From contig WWBZ02000002.1 in the NCBI GenBank assembly GCA_011503125.2, forward strand, positions 744,001 through 808,000: a stretch of 64,000 bases of DNA, written 5' to 3'. Origin of the DNA: Botryosphaeria dothidea. Its lineage: Eukaryota > Ascomycota > Dothideomycetes > Botryosphaeriales > Botryosphaeriaceae. The notes beneath the pieces are model-generated. The model was given only the letters and a program-made list of their open reading frames with translations, ran no database searches and was not told the origin of the DNA. Made by a program: the position numbers and the translations under genes. The first letter of the stretch is position 1. Each line of letters begins with the position of its first letter. Shown piece after piece: positions 35,401 through 46,020 of this stretch.

Positions 35401-35613
35401 GACGATGAGATCAGGTACAAGTACAGGCCGCCTGAGGATGTGCGGATGCGGCAGTTCTGCACGATGGCCAAGATGTTCGATTTCGATGATGTCACTGAGT
35501 TTGCATTGATGGTTGAGAGCTGGACGCAGGAGCAGCGAAGAAACTGCCTGGACAAGTTCTACAGACTCAGGAGAAAAGAGCTCCTCGCGAGTGGGGAGGA
35601 AAAGGGGGAGTAG
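32404..35613 (+). CDS. SNF2-family ATPase, Rad26-like/ERCC6L2 type
   Basis: Three exons (32404-32560, 32626-34005, 34061-35613) give 1029 residues over introns of 65 and 55 bases. The start ATG (MATTAQKPS) also lies in another frame of an overlapping ATG at 32394; this frame joins correctly to exon 2. The N-terminus is acidic and then basic (KNRKAVKRKRAAAITRKAK). The helicase core has Walker A GDDMGLGKT (Lys about 285), ADECHIIKS as motif II (DECH, about 396), LTGTAIQNNYYELW, and in lobe 2 DGSMKYEDRQQAVNDF, STRAGGVGLNI, NWNPAYDLQAQDRAYRIGQ. A Cys/His cluster (CDCGSHKKRGWCCH, about 543-556) interrupts the region between the two lobes. The C-terminus (FDFDDVTEFALMVESW) may be the helical domain of ERCC6L2 proteins. 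A nuclear DNA-repair role is expected from the family. Confidence 0.85.
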
Positions 35614-36368
35614 TGAGGGAGCAGCATCCTTTTAAGCCGTTGATACCCCTTCAGAGTCAGAATTTCTGAGTTGCAACAGGGCAGCTGATGAACCGCGGCA
35701 CCGCTGACCGCGATCTGCGGAAGCGAACGGCGGCTCCGGGTGCTCTAAATGACGTTTTCCGGTGCCTCGAGTTTAAGGCAAAAAACAGAATAGCTGTCCG
35801 AAACGTTTCAGCGCCACGGTGAGCAAACAGGAGGGGTTCCACAGGCTGCTCAATGGGACGGCGAGACTGCTTGCATCCGGAGCAGATAGATACATCCACG
35901 TATATTGAGCGCAGATCATCCCCTATCCTGCTGGATTCGTATCATGGGGGCTCGGGCGGGCCGAGAGCACTGCCGTGCAAAAACGGGTGTGGACAGGCGC
36001 CGGCTTACGTAGGGCGGCTTGCGGCGCCAATTCAGGATGGGATGGAGCGACAGATGACTGAGTGCTGCAGGCGCGCAACAGGCTACGAGTACGACTAACG
36101 GATTACGCGACAGGCGGGTACGTACGTAGGATAGGCAGCAGAATTCTTTGTGCGTTGGTGCTGGTTGGCGTGGGTGCGTTCAGCAATAAACATGGGCCAA
36201 AAAATACCCCGCCGACCGCCGCTAAGGGCCCACCCTACCAACCCGCGTCATCAGCGACACTTGAAAGTCCTTCCCTGGGGCCCGCCCTGATGCCTGTCGC
36301 ACAGCCTCTTGCACCCTAACCTCCACACTCCCTCGTCATTCCCCGAGCACTCCACGAACCTCGCCACC
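35614..36368. other. Intergenic region upstream of the oxysterol-binding protein gene
   Basis: About 750 bases between two plus-strand genes. I see no gene or repeat. The last 100 bases are C-rich and probably the core promoter and leader of the downstream gene. Confidence 0.5.
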
Positions 36369-38246
36369 ATGGTGCTCGGCCACGCACACCGACGACACTC
36401 GCTGTCGAGCAGTCGCTCCTCCACCGAGGAGACCCGCGACAACTCCACCGTCACTGGCGACGATGAGACCGTCGTCGATTCGGAGCAGAGCAATGGTACG
36501 CCCAGCCGCCGCCTGCTGCTCCCGCTGTCTTTGCACGCCCGAGACTGACCTGCCGCTTCTTCCTGCAGTGCTCACCCACATTATCTCGCAGCTGCGGCCC
36601 GGCGCGGATCTCAGCCGGATCACCCTCCCAACATTCATTTTGGAGCCGCGGTCGATGCTGGAGCGGATAACCAAGTGCGTCTGCATTTCCGTGCCTCTGT
36701 GGGACTCGTAGAAAACGCAGGAGGAGCTAACCCCGGCTCTGTGCAGCTTCATGGCCCACCCCGAAACCCTGCTCCCCATGCCGGACATCCAAGATCCGAC
36801 GGAGAGGTTTCTATCCGTGGTTAAATTCTATCTGAGCGGATGGCACATCAAGCCGCCGTATGTATGCTCTGCGCAGCAAATCCTTTGTCCGCCGCGGCCT
36901 GCAAGCTAACCGTCCGCAGCGGCGTCAAGAAACCCCTAAACCCCATCCTCGGCGAGACCTTCACTTGCTATTGGCAGTATCCGGATAAGACGAAGGGATA
37001 CTACATTTCTGAGCAGACGTCGCACCACCCGCCGAAGTCTAGCTATTTCTTCATGGCCCCGGAGCATCACATCCGCATCGACGGCACCCTCAAGCCCCGG
37101 AGTAAGTTCCTGGGGAACTCGGCGGCAAGCATGATGGAGGGCATTGCTGTAATGCAGTTCCTGAACCATAAGGAGAGATAGTATGTTTTTGCTATGCTTA
37201 TTGCTGGGCGGGGATGCCGCTGCTAACCGGGGCTTTAGCTTCATCACGCAGCCTAACATGTACGCACGTGGAATCCTCTTCGGCAAGATGAAATACGAGC
37301 TGGGCGACCACAGCTACGTTCGCTGCCCGGAGTTGGGATTGGAGGCGGACATAGAGTTCAAGACCAAGGGCTGGGTTGGCGGCACGTACAACGCCATCGG
37401 CGGCTACATCAGAGACGCCAGGTCGGGCAAGAACCTCTTCGAGCTCTCCGGATTGTGGTCAGGCGAGATGTGGGCCAAGAACCTCACGGTAGGTTCAGTT
37501 ATTCTCGGCGGCAGAGAGAGCTTTGCCAGCTTCTTGCCTGCATTTTGAAGCCGCTAGCTCCGCTAACATTCCAGCATTCAGACCGGCAAGAAGCAGCTGC
37601 TGTTCGATGCTACGCATGCCAGGGAGACGGCGCCACTGGTACGGCCACTCGAGGAACAGGACGAGCGCGAATCGCAAAAGCTGTGGCAGAAGACCACCCA
37701 GGCCATCAAGCAGAGAGACCAGATCACGGCGACGGACGAGAAATCGAAGATCGAGGACATGCAGCGCGAGGAAGCAGCGAAGCGCGCGGATGACGGCGTC
37801 GAATGGCACCCTCGATTATTCAGGCCGGTGAATGGCGGTCCGGGAGGCTCGGAAGAGGGCATGGAGGATTTGGACTTCATCATTCGCGCCAAGATGTAAG
37901 TGGGGTGTGGAGCCGCCGTCAGCCGATCATTCCCCCTCCATCGCATCGGACTCGGGCGGAGCAGGGGCTAATTCGCCGTCTTTTTTCCTTTTGCAGTGAT
38001 GGGACCACGCCCGAAGAGCAGACCAAGCAGATTCTCAACGTGACCGCGATACTCCCAGGACAAACGGTGGATCGTAGGTTCTCGATACCCGAGCGGAAGT
38101 GCGATCCGGCGCCGCAAAACCAAACGGACGACCTGATTGATTTCGGGCAGAACGATGAGCCGGCCAAGAGACCTCGGCCCGGATCGGTCGAACGAAAGGA
38201 CTCGGATACCAACTCGATCGATGAATTCGTAGACGCCGAATCGTGA
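36369..38246 (+). CDS. Short oxysterol-binding-related protein, Osh6/Osh7-like
   Basis: Seven exons (36369-36495, 36569-36674, 36747-36857, 36920-37180, 37239-37488, 37582-37895, 37997-38246) give 472 residues; all junctions are GT/AG and keep frame. The protein is a short ORP without PH or ankyrin domains. It has the lid segment ISQLRPGADLSRITLPTFIL, KPLNPILGETF and the family signature EQTSHHPP (about residue 146-153), followed by KFLGNSAASMMEG. The lid and the GNSAA stretch resemble Osh6/Osh7, which exchange phosphatidylserine and PI4P at ER-plasma membrane contacts, more than the sterol carrier Osh4. That subtype is an inference. The acidic, Asp/Ser-rich C-terminal tail (DDLIDFGQNDEP, DTNSIDEFVDAES) is unusual and may be a binding site. 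Confidence 0.88.
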
Positions 38247-38820
38247 GCGCGGGAGCTTGACGCAATGTTCAAGAATTCTTCAAGATTTCCCTTCCGAAGC
38301 TTTCCTGGTAGACTTGGCCGCGGTTTTCCATGGCGGGGTGTTTTATGGGGCTCGGGGGCAAGCGAGATACAGGTATACTTATCTAACTTTGGTTTCCGAT
38401 CAGTCTATTTGCCTGTTTTATACCGTCAAGAACAAACGATTTGCCCTCAACGGTTCAAATCTTAAGGCAAATCTTTCATTGCTCAAAGAGCGTAGTGCGG
38501 AGAGGGGAGTGGGAACATGATGTAAGTTTGGGAAGAGAGAGGCCAATAAAAAAGCGTAATCGATACAGATGTCTTGTTCCGTCTATTTTGACTCTTGTCT
38601 ACATCTTTCTATGTCTGGTCCCAGTCGTCGTCTTGTTCTATGTTCGTTCCTCTCTCTAGTTTCTATAAGCTAATCATTGAGCATCTCTGGTAAGGTGGAA
38701 AACCAAGTAGTAATACCCAAGGCCCTTCTATAGTCTAAGCAGTGCGTTCTGCATCATATCATCAAAAGGAAATTCTTCTCTCTATCCTCTTCCTTGCTTC
38801 TTTCCTTCCATCCACCATCT
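38247..38820. other. Convergent intergenic region; 3' flanks only
   Basis: About 570 bases between the stop codons of two convergent genes. T-rich and AT-rich segments near 38390-38660 suit terminator and polyadenylation regions. No gene is seen. Confidence 0.5.
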
Positions 38821-39616
38821 TCACTCCTCCTGCGGCGGCAGCGCCATGCCCAGCATGAACGCCGGCTCCTCGACATTGTGATGCTGGTAGCTCAGCACGC
38901 CCACGCCGCCCGGCTCGAGCATCATGCTCAGCGGGAACTCGAGCGGATACCCCAGCCACCGCTTCGTGAAGGCGCGCAGCAGGTGCCCGTGCGCCACCAA
39001 CACCACGTCCGCGGGCGTCTCCCCGCCGTTCATGTGCGGCGCCTGGATCGTCCGGATCTCCCGGATCAGCTCGTCCAGCCGGGCCTTGACCTCCTCCGCG
39101 CTCTCGCCCCCTTCGCACCCGTCCCGCCAGATGTCCCACGGGCGCTCGGCGTCGAGGCCCTTGGCGGCGCGCGCGGCGCGGATTTCCTTCGTGAGGAGGC
39201 CTTCGTAGGCGCCGTAGTCCCACTCGGCGAGGGCCTCGGTCGTGGTGGGCGAGACGGATGGGGCGGAGGGCGAGGCGGCGGCGGCGGCTGGAAAGAGCAG
39301 CTCGTAGGTGCGCTGGGCGCGGGCGCGCGGCGAGACGTAGACGCGGGCGAGCTTGCGCGGGTCGATCAGCTTGCCCGCGCCGACGAGGGCGCGGCCGCTG
39401 CCGAGGACTTGCTGTTCGCCGCGCGCGGTCAGGGGCAGGTCGGTCTTGCCGGTGTAGCGGCCGTTGATGGTCCATTCGGTTTCGCCTGGGTGTGGAGGGA
39501 GAGGCTGGGTTAGCGATGTGTGGTGTGGTGTGGCTGGGGAATTGTTGTGAGGTTGAGGCAGACGTACCATGGCGGGCGAGGTAGACGCGCGGAGTTCCCG
39601 CGTCCTTGTCTGACAT
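38821..39616 (-). CDS. SHB17: Sedoheptulose-1,7-bisphosphatase SHB17-like phosphatase
   Basis: Two exons (39568-39616, 38821-39485) are joined over an 82-base intron (GTACGT...ACCCAG) to give 237 residues. It belongs to the histidine phosphatase (phosphoglycerate mutase-like) superfamily. The intron splits the catalytic RHG motif (YLARHG/ETEW). The second catalytic histidine is in VAHGHLLRAF. The match to yeast Shb17 is specific: EWDYGAYEGLLTKEI, ERPWDIWRDGCEGGES and GVLSYQHHNVEEPAF. Shb17 hydrolyses sedoheptulose-1,7-bisphosphate and drives riboneogenesis in the cytosol. The protein is about 30 residues shorter than the yeast enzyme and lacks an insertion in the C-terminal half. A run of CAC triplets abuts the start codon on the coding strand. 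Confidence 0.88.
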
Positions 39617-39648
39617 GGTGGTGGTGGTGGTGGTGGTGGTGGTGGTGT
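39617..39648. repeat. (GTG)10 microsatellite next to a start codon
   Basis: About ten GTG/GGT triplets directly follow the complement of the SHB17-like ATG. On the coding strand this reads as (CAC)n ending CACCATG, so the repeat forms the last 30 bases of the 5' leader and the start context. Confidence 0.9.
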
Positions 39649-40031
39649 GGAACCGGCTGGCTGGGTTTTCTGTGTTTTGGATTATTGGTTCCCTGGCTGG
39701 TGGAACGAAGATTCGAAAAGATGCTGGCTGCCCCTCCGAGGGGTTCTGCGCGGGACGGACAGGCCCTATGCCCCCCCCGAGTCAAGGGCCTATCGGACAG
39801 ACTGAGAGCCCTAAAACGATTGGCAGCCAGGCCCACGTCAGCGGCTTGTCGCCCCGTGTCGCCGTCCTTCGTTGGGTCCTGTTTTCCCCGCATTGTGCAC
39901 TTGCTTTTCTTTTGCGGAATGATTCATGTTTTGCTGTTTGGTGTCACTTCATAAACAACGTCATTATCGTCGTCCCTTCATTATTATTTTGAGGAAGATA
40001 GGGAAAAAACAGAAATTCGCGCCTTGACGCA
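39649..40031. other. Promoter of the SHB17-like gene and 3' flank of the next gene
   Basis: About 380 bases with no gene. A run of seven C at 39771-39777 and AT-rich sequence near 39950-40010 are the only notable features. Confidence 0.45.
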
Positions 40032-41135
40032 TTATACTATAGAATTCAACATCGCCCGGTCGCCCAACTGCTTACGCGCCTCCTCGGCCAGTCTCCTCGG
40101 GGCCCGCACGGCGAAGCGCGCCTCCTCACCGCCGTCGATCCATGTGTCGTATATTTCGTCGCGATAGGTGTCGGAGCGCCTGATGGGGACCTTGCCCGCG
40201 AGGATGCGCTCGAAGAGGGCGAATACGGCCTCCAGGATCTCCTCGGCGTCGGCCTGCGCCGTGACGTGGCCGCAGCCTAGCTTGACGCGGCGGCAGACGC
40301 CGTAGAAGTCGCTGTAGTCGTTGAGCGCGTCGGCCAGCATGTACTCGTTCTCGTGCTTGACGAAGCGCAGCAGCTTGGCCAGCGACGCCACGTAGTCAAC
40401 CCAGTTGCCCTCCTTGGGGAAGATGATGGGCATGGCGTCCGGGCCGCGCTCGTAGAACGAGTCGCCGACGTAGAGCGATCTCTCGTGATGGTCGTACCAG
40501 GCCAGCTCGTCGGGCGTGTGGCCCGGCGTGTGCAGCACCGTCACGTCGATCTTCTGGCCGTGGAGCTGCAGCGCCTCGCCGTCCTTGGCCCACAGCGACA
40601 CGCGGTACTTGGGCGGCCGGAGGCCGTGGAACTTGCACAGCGAGTGCTCGTCCAGGTGGTGGTTGATGAAGGACTCGCAGTGGCCGGACGCGACTATGCT
40701 GCAGGGCGAGAGCGGCTTGGAGGCCGAATCGGAGCCTCGCGTTGAGCGCTCCAGGGCCAGGGAGTCGGAGAGCGGGATGGTGGGGAACTGGTCCAGCCCG
40801 CCGATGTGGTCGTAGTGGCAATGGGTCACGATAACGAAATACTGGCGCTCCGGGTGGCCGAACTGGTCGCGCGGATTGAGCGGCTGGCCATGGTTGGCGG
40901 CCACGGGAGACTCCTCGAGGAAGGTGCGCAGCTTGGAGATGGCCACGGCCTGGTCGCGCGGAGAGTTGCAGCCCGTGTCGGAGAGAATCAGCAGGGGCAG
41001 GCGCGGGTGCAGTTTGGCGTAGATGTAGGGATGCTCTTCGAAGCTGTCATCCTCGGTGATGAGGAAGGTGGTCCTGTTCAGTCGGGCGGCAGCGAAAGAC
41101 GTCGAGGGTGGCGGTTTTGCAGGCTTGCCGGACAT
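40032..41135 (-). CDS. Metallo-beta-lactamase-fold hydrolase
   Basis: An intronless gene of 367 residues. The frame runs further upstream, but MSGKPAKPP is the first ATG. The metal-binding motif HxHxDH is present as THCHYDHIGG (His105, His107, Asp109, His110). Further ligands are probably the His in IVASGHCESF or VLHTPGHTPDELAW and the Asp in YVGDSFYERG. These features place it in the metallo-beta-lactamase superfamily, nearest to glyoxalase II and lactonase-like hydrolases. The domain keeps DTGCN upstream of the motif. A separate C-terminal helical part (residues 240-367) follows. No signal peptide is evident from this start. The substrate is unknown. Confidence 0.85.
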   Translation of the reverse strand: MSGKPAKPPPSTSFAAARLNRTTFLITEDDSFEEHPYIYAKLHPRLPLLILSDTGCNSPRDQAVAISKLRTFLEESPVAANHGQPLNPRDQFGHPERQYFVIVTHCHYDHIGGLDQFPTIPLSDSLALERSTRGSDSASKPLSPCSIVASGHCESFINHHLDEHSLCKFHGLRPPKYRVSLWAKDGEALQLHGQKIDVTVLHTPGHTPDELAWYDHHERSLYVGDSFYERGPDAMPIIFPKEGNWVDYVASLAKLLRFVKHENEYMLADALNDYSDFYGVCRRVKLGCGHVTAQADAEEILEAVFALFERILAGKVPIRRSDTYRDEIYDTWIDGGEEARFAVRAPRRLAEEARKQLGDRAMLNSIV

Positions 41136-41641
41136 GAGTACGTATCCAAGCAACAACACAAGGAAAAGGAGGGCAGCATTGCAGAAGGATGGGAGTCTTA
41201 ACAGCAAAGCAGCCTAGGAACCCTCCCCAATATTCTGCGGTGGTTCTATTTGACCGAGACACTCGTCTTGCTGCCCTGATCGAGACTTGAGCTGCCGTGA
41301 CTAACGTTAATGGTGGGTTAAGCGAACGGGGCCTTGCAGTCGGGGACGGCAGCCGGCTCGGGACGGCAGCATGTGTGGGAGAGGGATGGGGGCCAAACTG
41401 AGGCTGCTGTGCCGCTGCTCCTTTTCCATCGCCCGCCTCGGCATGACACAATCGCCATCCCACCCCGATTGCCGATCACCCTCTGTCGCCGAAATGTCCC
41501 ATCCTCGACCCTACCGCAGTGACGCTGTCCACGGATCCTTGATGATCTCCATTGAGGCTGAGCGAGAACATGGTTCCTGAGGCCGCGGTGGAGAAGGCAA
41601 CGTGGGTCGAGACGTCAATTGCTTCATGAGCCGGCGCACTC

Positions 41642-41819
41642 TACAGAGGGTGCTGCAGCCGATCGTCAGCAATTCGAGAGACATGGCTTCGTGGGGAGAG
41701 GAAGTATTCGTCCTGACCCAAGTGAATTCCGTTAGGGTGACACGGCTATCCTGCCAATGACTCGACGCCCCAGGAAATTTCATCTACAACATAAAACGTG
41801 TGGTTGGCATCCCTCTGTA
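41642..41819. mobile_element. MITE-like inverted-repeat element, copy 6
   Basis: Begins TACAGAGGGTGCTGCAGCCG and ends with the reverse complement TACAGAGGG (CCCTCTGTA at 41811-41819), so both ends carry TA plus CAGAGGG. Inside, the left core arm is present (TTCGTGGGGAGAGGAAGTAT, TTCGTCCTGAC) but the right core arm is lost. This copy best shows the termini. Confidence 0.65.
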
Positions 41820-42510
41820 TTCATTTGCGCAACTCCTGCATTCCGTACTCTCATCCAAGCTTTCCGGGCACCCTGCAGTCGCCCCCCAGACTGGATAGGC
41901 AACAAGCTCCACAGCTTGACGTCAGCTTCCGCTTGTCTTCTCGATCCCATGGCAAGATTCCCGACACTGTCCGTCATCCATCAGCGTGGCTTGACAACCC
42001 TCGTCCGCCCGTACAGCCACCCAGGGTCTGGATGACTGGCCTAATGAAACGCTCACGGCCATTGGTCTCGTGGACGGCGGGCTGCGCACGTTCGTGTCAG
42101 CTCAGCCTTACGTCCCCAGCCCACGAACGACCTCCGCCGGCCCCCGACCTACCTTGACCTCGCGCTTCGGCTCTGCCTGGTATGCGCCGCACGTTAATTC
42201 CCTTCTCAGTAAATGATGACAATCCTTCTAGAGCCGCTGCCTTCCGCCGGACCCCACGGTAGGTCTTCCAGGTTAGACCCGCCGCGTGCTCACTGCACCA
42301 CAGCGGGTATATTGTGCGGAGTGACACAGCCGCATGCACCTGAACCGTCTTGTTCTACCGCTTCAATCTTCAGGATCAAAGCCAACCCAACGGCGCGGTT
42401 TACAGGAAGGCGCCCAATACCAAGACCACCCTTTTCGCCTTGGCATATCAACGCCCGATTCCCCGCGCTTGCGAAGAGCGAAAAAGCAACAAGATCACCA
42501 TCGCTTAGCT

Positions 42511-42529
42511 CCCCCCCCCCCCCCCCCCC
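42511..42529. repeat. 19-base poly-C run
   Basis: An uninterrupted run of 19 C on the plus strand in non-coding sequence. The exact length may be affected by sequencing or assembly. Confidence 0.85.
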
Positions 42530-43289
42530 GGCGAAAGCCACTGTCTTAAGCCTCTCAGCTGCACAAGCAGGTACCCCCCCTCCCCCAGGCCTACGAAAAC
42601 ATCTCCATCCAAACAATCCGCCCATGTACAGTCACTGCTTTTTCTGGTCAATGAGCCGTGGGCGCTGTCAGCTCTACGCTTTTTCATCAATTTTTGGTAA
42701 GCACAGCAAGGCCACGGCAGATTTCACGCCGCTATTGCTCCCACCAGTTGCAGCATTTGGTCGAGGTCACACCATGCTGGAAAGGCCGGTACCGGTGCGA
42801 AAAAGCATGTTTCGTTTAAACTATTATGTCCTGAATACCCATAGAATCCACTCGCGTCTTTACGGGTTGTCGAGCCGCATCCATCATATGACTCTCAGCT
42901 AAAACTATGAATGCGGCTTTTGCGTCTTTCCGCGTCAGCTTTCAGGTGTCTGACCATCCGCCCCCGCTTTAAGGATGGCTCCGTCACCGCTCAAGCACAG
43001 TATGTGGCTTCAGCACCAGGGTTCTATTGGCCATCCCAGTGGCCAGAAGCTTTGAAGGCTTGTAGGGCAAACGGGAAAGGCTACAGGACCCCCCTGCTAT
43101 CCGAAACTCTATGGACATCTTCATATGTTGTGTGACGAGAAAAGCTTACCCAGACGATGTCAGCAGGATTCGGCTCCTCAGACAATCCTGATTCCCAAGT
43201 CCCGTATTTCTACGGCCCCGTTTCTCTTTTTCTGCCGAGTTACGCTTTCCTCCAATACTTTCACTCTCAAATCTGCTCATTACCACGCA

Positions 43290-45788
43290 ATGGGGTTCTT
43301 CAATACTTGCTGGGAGCTCGTCCTGCATCTTCCATTTTTCTCTCCGTTGGACGGTGTCGGCTTCGAGCGGGATGGCTCGCAGCTTCCGCTCTCCTCCGAC
43401 CCGAGTGGCGGTGTTATCATTCACCCAGAGCATGCTTCGCCTGGCTTTACCTGCTCGTATCCGAGCTTGGAAGGCTGGGAGAGCTGTAATTCACCCGATG
43501 ACAGGAGCTGCTGGCTCAAAGACAGCAGGGCGAATCAGCCTTACTTCTCTCAATATGATATCCACACAGACTGTATGCCGCCTTACTTGGCCTTTACCTT
43601 CGCCTTGTCTTTATCAAAGTCGCTTACTGAATCTACTCTTCAGATGAGACTGTCTGGCCACAAGGGGTTACTAGGGAGGTACGTAATCTATCATAAACTG
43701 CATGCTAGTCCGTACTGATCTATTATAGTACTGGATCAACCTTAAAGACGCGGTGGTAAGGCTTTGAATATACCGGAAAGCCTGTTATCTGCTAACGCAT
43801 TCAGCTATTCCCTGATGGCTACTCTAAGCCATATGGTAAAGTGATCAACGACACTTATCCAGGTCCTTTGATTGAGGCTTGTTGGGGTGATGAAGTGGTA
43901 GTCCACGTGACGAACTACCTGCAGACTAATGGTACCACGTATGTAACCACGCTACTACCTCCTATACTGTATAAGGCAACTGACTCTGGACTAGCATCCA
44001 CTGGCATGGTGTGAGACAGCAGTCCAGCAACGAGATGGATGGAGTCAATGGTCCGGCTTCCTTATTCCATTGGCTTGTCGACTACATGCTTATATCATGC
44101 AGGGATTACCCAGTGCCCTATTGCATATGGAGATACATTCACTTACCGCTTTCGTGTAACTCAATATGGCACAACATGTAAGTGCGGCAGGCTCCTCTAC
44201 TCTACTCCCAAGCACTTACACAAAAGAAGGGTACCATTCCCATTATTCGCTCCAATACCCCGATGGCGTTGCTGGCCCTCTTGTATTCCACGGACCTACA
44301 GCGGCCGATTGGGATGAGGAGTGGGAGACCCCTCTCATGATCACCGATTGGGGTCACGACTCAGCTTTCGCCGTCTTCTCCCAAGAACTGCTCGCATCAG
44401 ACCCTGCAAACAGGAATGTCACGCCTCCTGTTGGAGATAGCATTTTGCTCAACGGACATGGACATTACAATTGTAGCCTTTCAAATGATGCATCTCGTTG
44501 CGCGCCAGGATTCGGATCTTATTACACCCAAACCTTCCAAAAGGGAAAGAGGTACTTGATTAGATTGATAAACTCGTCTGCTGGTGCGGCGTTTATCTTT
44601 AGCATTGATGGACACAAGATGAAGGTCATCTCAACCGACTTGGTTCCCATCGAGCCATACGAGACGAATGCCGTCCTCCTGAACATTGGTACGGAGCCCT
44701 TCATGCTTGCATAAGATTAGCCAATGCGCATCACACTAACTTCCCCAGGCCAACGATACAACATCATAGTCGAAGCAAACGCCGAACCAGGCGACTACTG
44801 GATGCGCACCGAGATCCCCGGCGGGCCCGGCGGCTGCGGACGGGTCGTTGACAGAGCCGGCAACGTCACGGGCATCCTGCGCTACGACTCCCACAGCACC
44901 GCGCTCCCCACCTCGTCCAAGAACGACTACCCGTCCGACTGCCACGACGAGCCCCAGGAGCTCCTGCACCCCATCCTCCCGTGGACTGTTGACCCGCATC
45001 CGCAGAACGACGTGCACAACAACACGTACGAGGCCGGCATCTCCGAGGTCCAGTTCCACAAGGCCTTCCGCTGGGACCTGACCGACACGCCCATGTGGCT
45101 CGACTTCGGCAACCCGACCATCCTCAACCTGCAGAACACGTCCTGGAACCCGGAATACGCCGTCATCGACTGTACGTTACTCGCCCCACCTCTCCCTTTG
45201 CCCCCCCCCCCCCACCACACTAAGCAGAACCACCCCTCAGACAACTACGACCGCGGCTTCGTCTACCTCGTCATCACCGCCAACCTCAGCCGCCTCGGCG
45301 ACAACAAGCGCGAGATCCCCGCCGGCCACCCGATCCACCTGCACGGCCACGACTTCGCGGTGCTCGCGCAGTCCAACTCGACGTACAACGAGTCGAGCGA
45401 CCCGCTCGAGTTCAACCTCGCCAATCCGCCGCGTCGCGACGTCGTTTTCCTGCCGAGCGACGGCTTCGTCGCGTTGGCGTTCAAGCCGGACAATCCGGGG
45501 GTATGGTTGGTGCATTGCCACATCGCTTGGCATGCTAGCTCTGGTGAGTGATGTTGAACGCTTTTTCCCCCCTTCCATGGCCAGCTTGGAAGGTGGAGGG
45601 TGGTGATTGTTTTTGGGAGACTGTTTGCTGACTTGATGTGAACAACAGGCCTGGCGCTTCAGATTCTCGAGAGGCAGCCGGATATCCTCGAGTCGATCGG
45701 AACGCTGGAGGCGACGAATAAGACGTGCGACGGTTGGCATGCGTATGAAAGGGCGCATCCGATTGAGAAGGATGACAGCGGAATTTGA
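43290..45788 (+). CDS. Laccase (three-domain multicopper oxidase)
   Basis: Ten exons (43290-43572, 43644-43678, 43729-43755, 43805-43938, 43995-44050, 44103-44177, 44230-44688, 44749-45171, 45241-45543, 45649-45788) give 644 residues. All four copper motifs are present: HWHG (about 162-165), WYHSH (204-208), HPIHLHGHDF (from 527) and HCHIAWH (Cys about 590). A Leu follows ten residues after the type-1 Cys, typical of ascomycete laccases. DYE(T)..QGVTREYW and NGITQCPIAYGDTF support the assignment. The enzyme oxidises phenols and reduces O2 to water, normally outside the cell. Two exons are tiny (35 and 27 bases). Most introns are about 50-70 bases. The fifth has the weak donor GTCCGG, and the eighth (69 bases) is in frame without stops. 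The N-terminus (MGFFNTCWELVLHLPFF) is a poor signal peptide, so the true start could differ. Confidence 0.9.
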
Positions 45789-46020
45789 TGTGGTCGAGCG
45801 GATCAACGCTGAACTTTAAGTGTTGCTGGGAGGTGAGTTAAAGGAGGTGCAAGGCCGGATTCACTGTGGGGAGTGGGAGGGCAAGATGCCGCGAGGTTTG
45901 GAAATTCCTTGTTCAGTTGTCCGATCGTTTTGTTTTCTATAGCAATACAAGCACTGTCTTTTTTGATAAGAATACACACTATGCACTGAAAACACGCTGC
46001 CCCTCACCACCCGAGCGTAG

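Larger units (their letters stand above)
41136..43289. other. Divergent intergenic region with a MITE-like element and a poly-C run
   Basis: About 2.15 kb between the hydrolase (minus) and laccase (plus) start codons. It contains copy 6 of the palindromic family and a 19-base C run. Open frames near 42.2-42.9 kb are not protein-like. A long upstream region fits a regulated laccase gene, but no element is identified. Confidence 0.5.
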
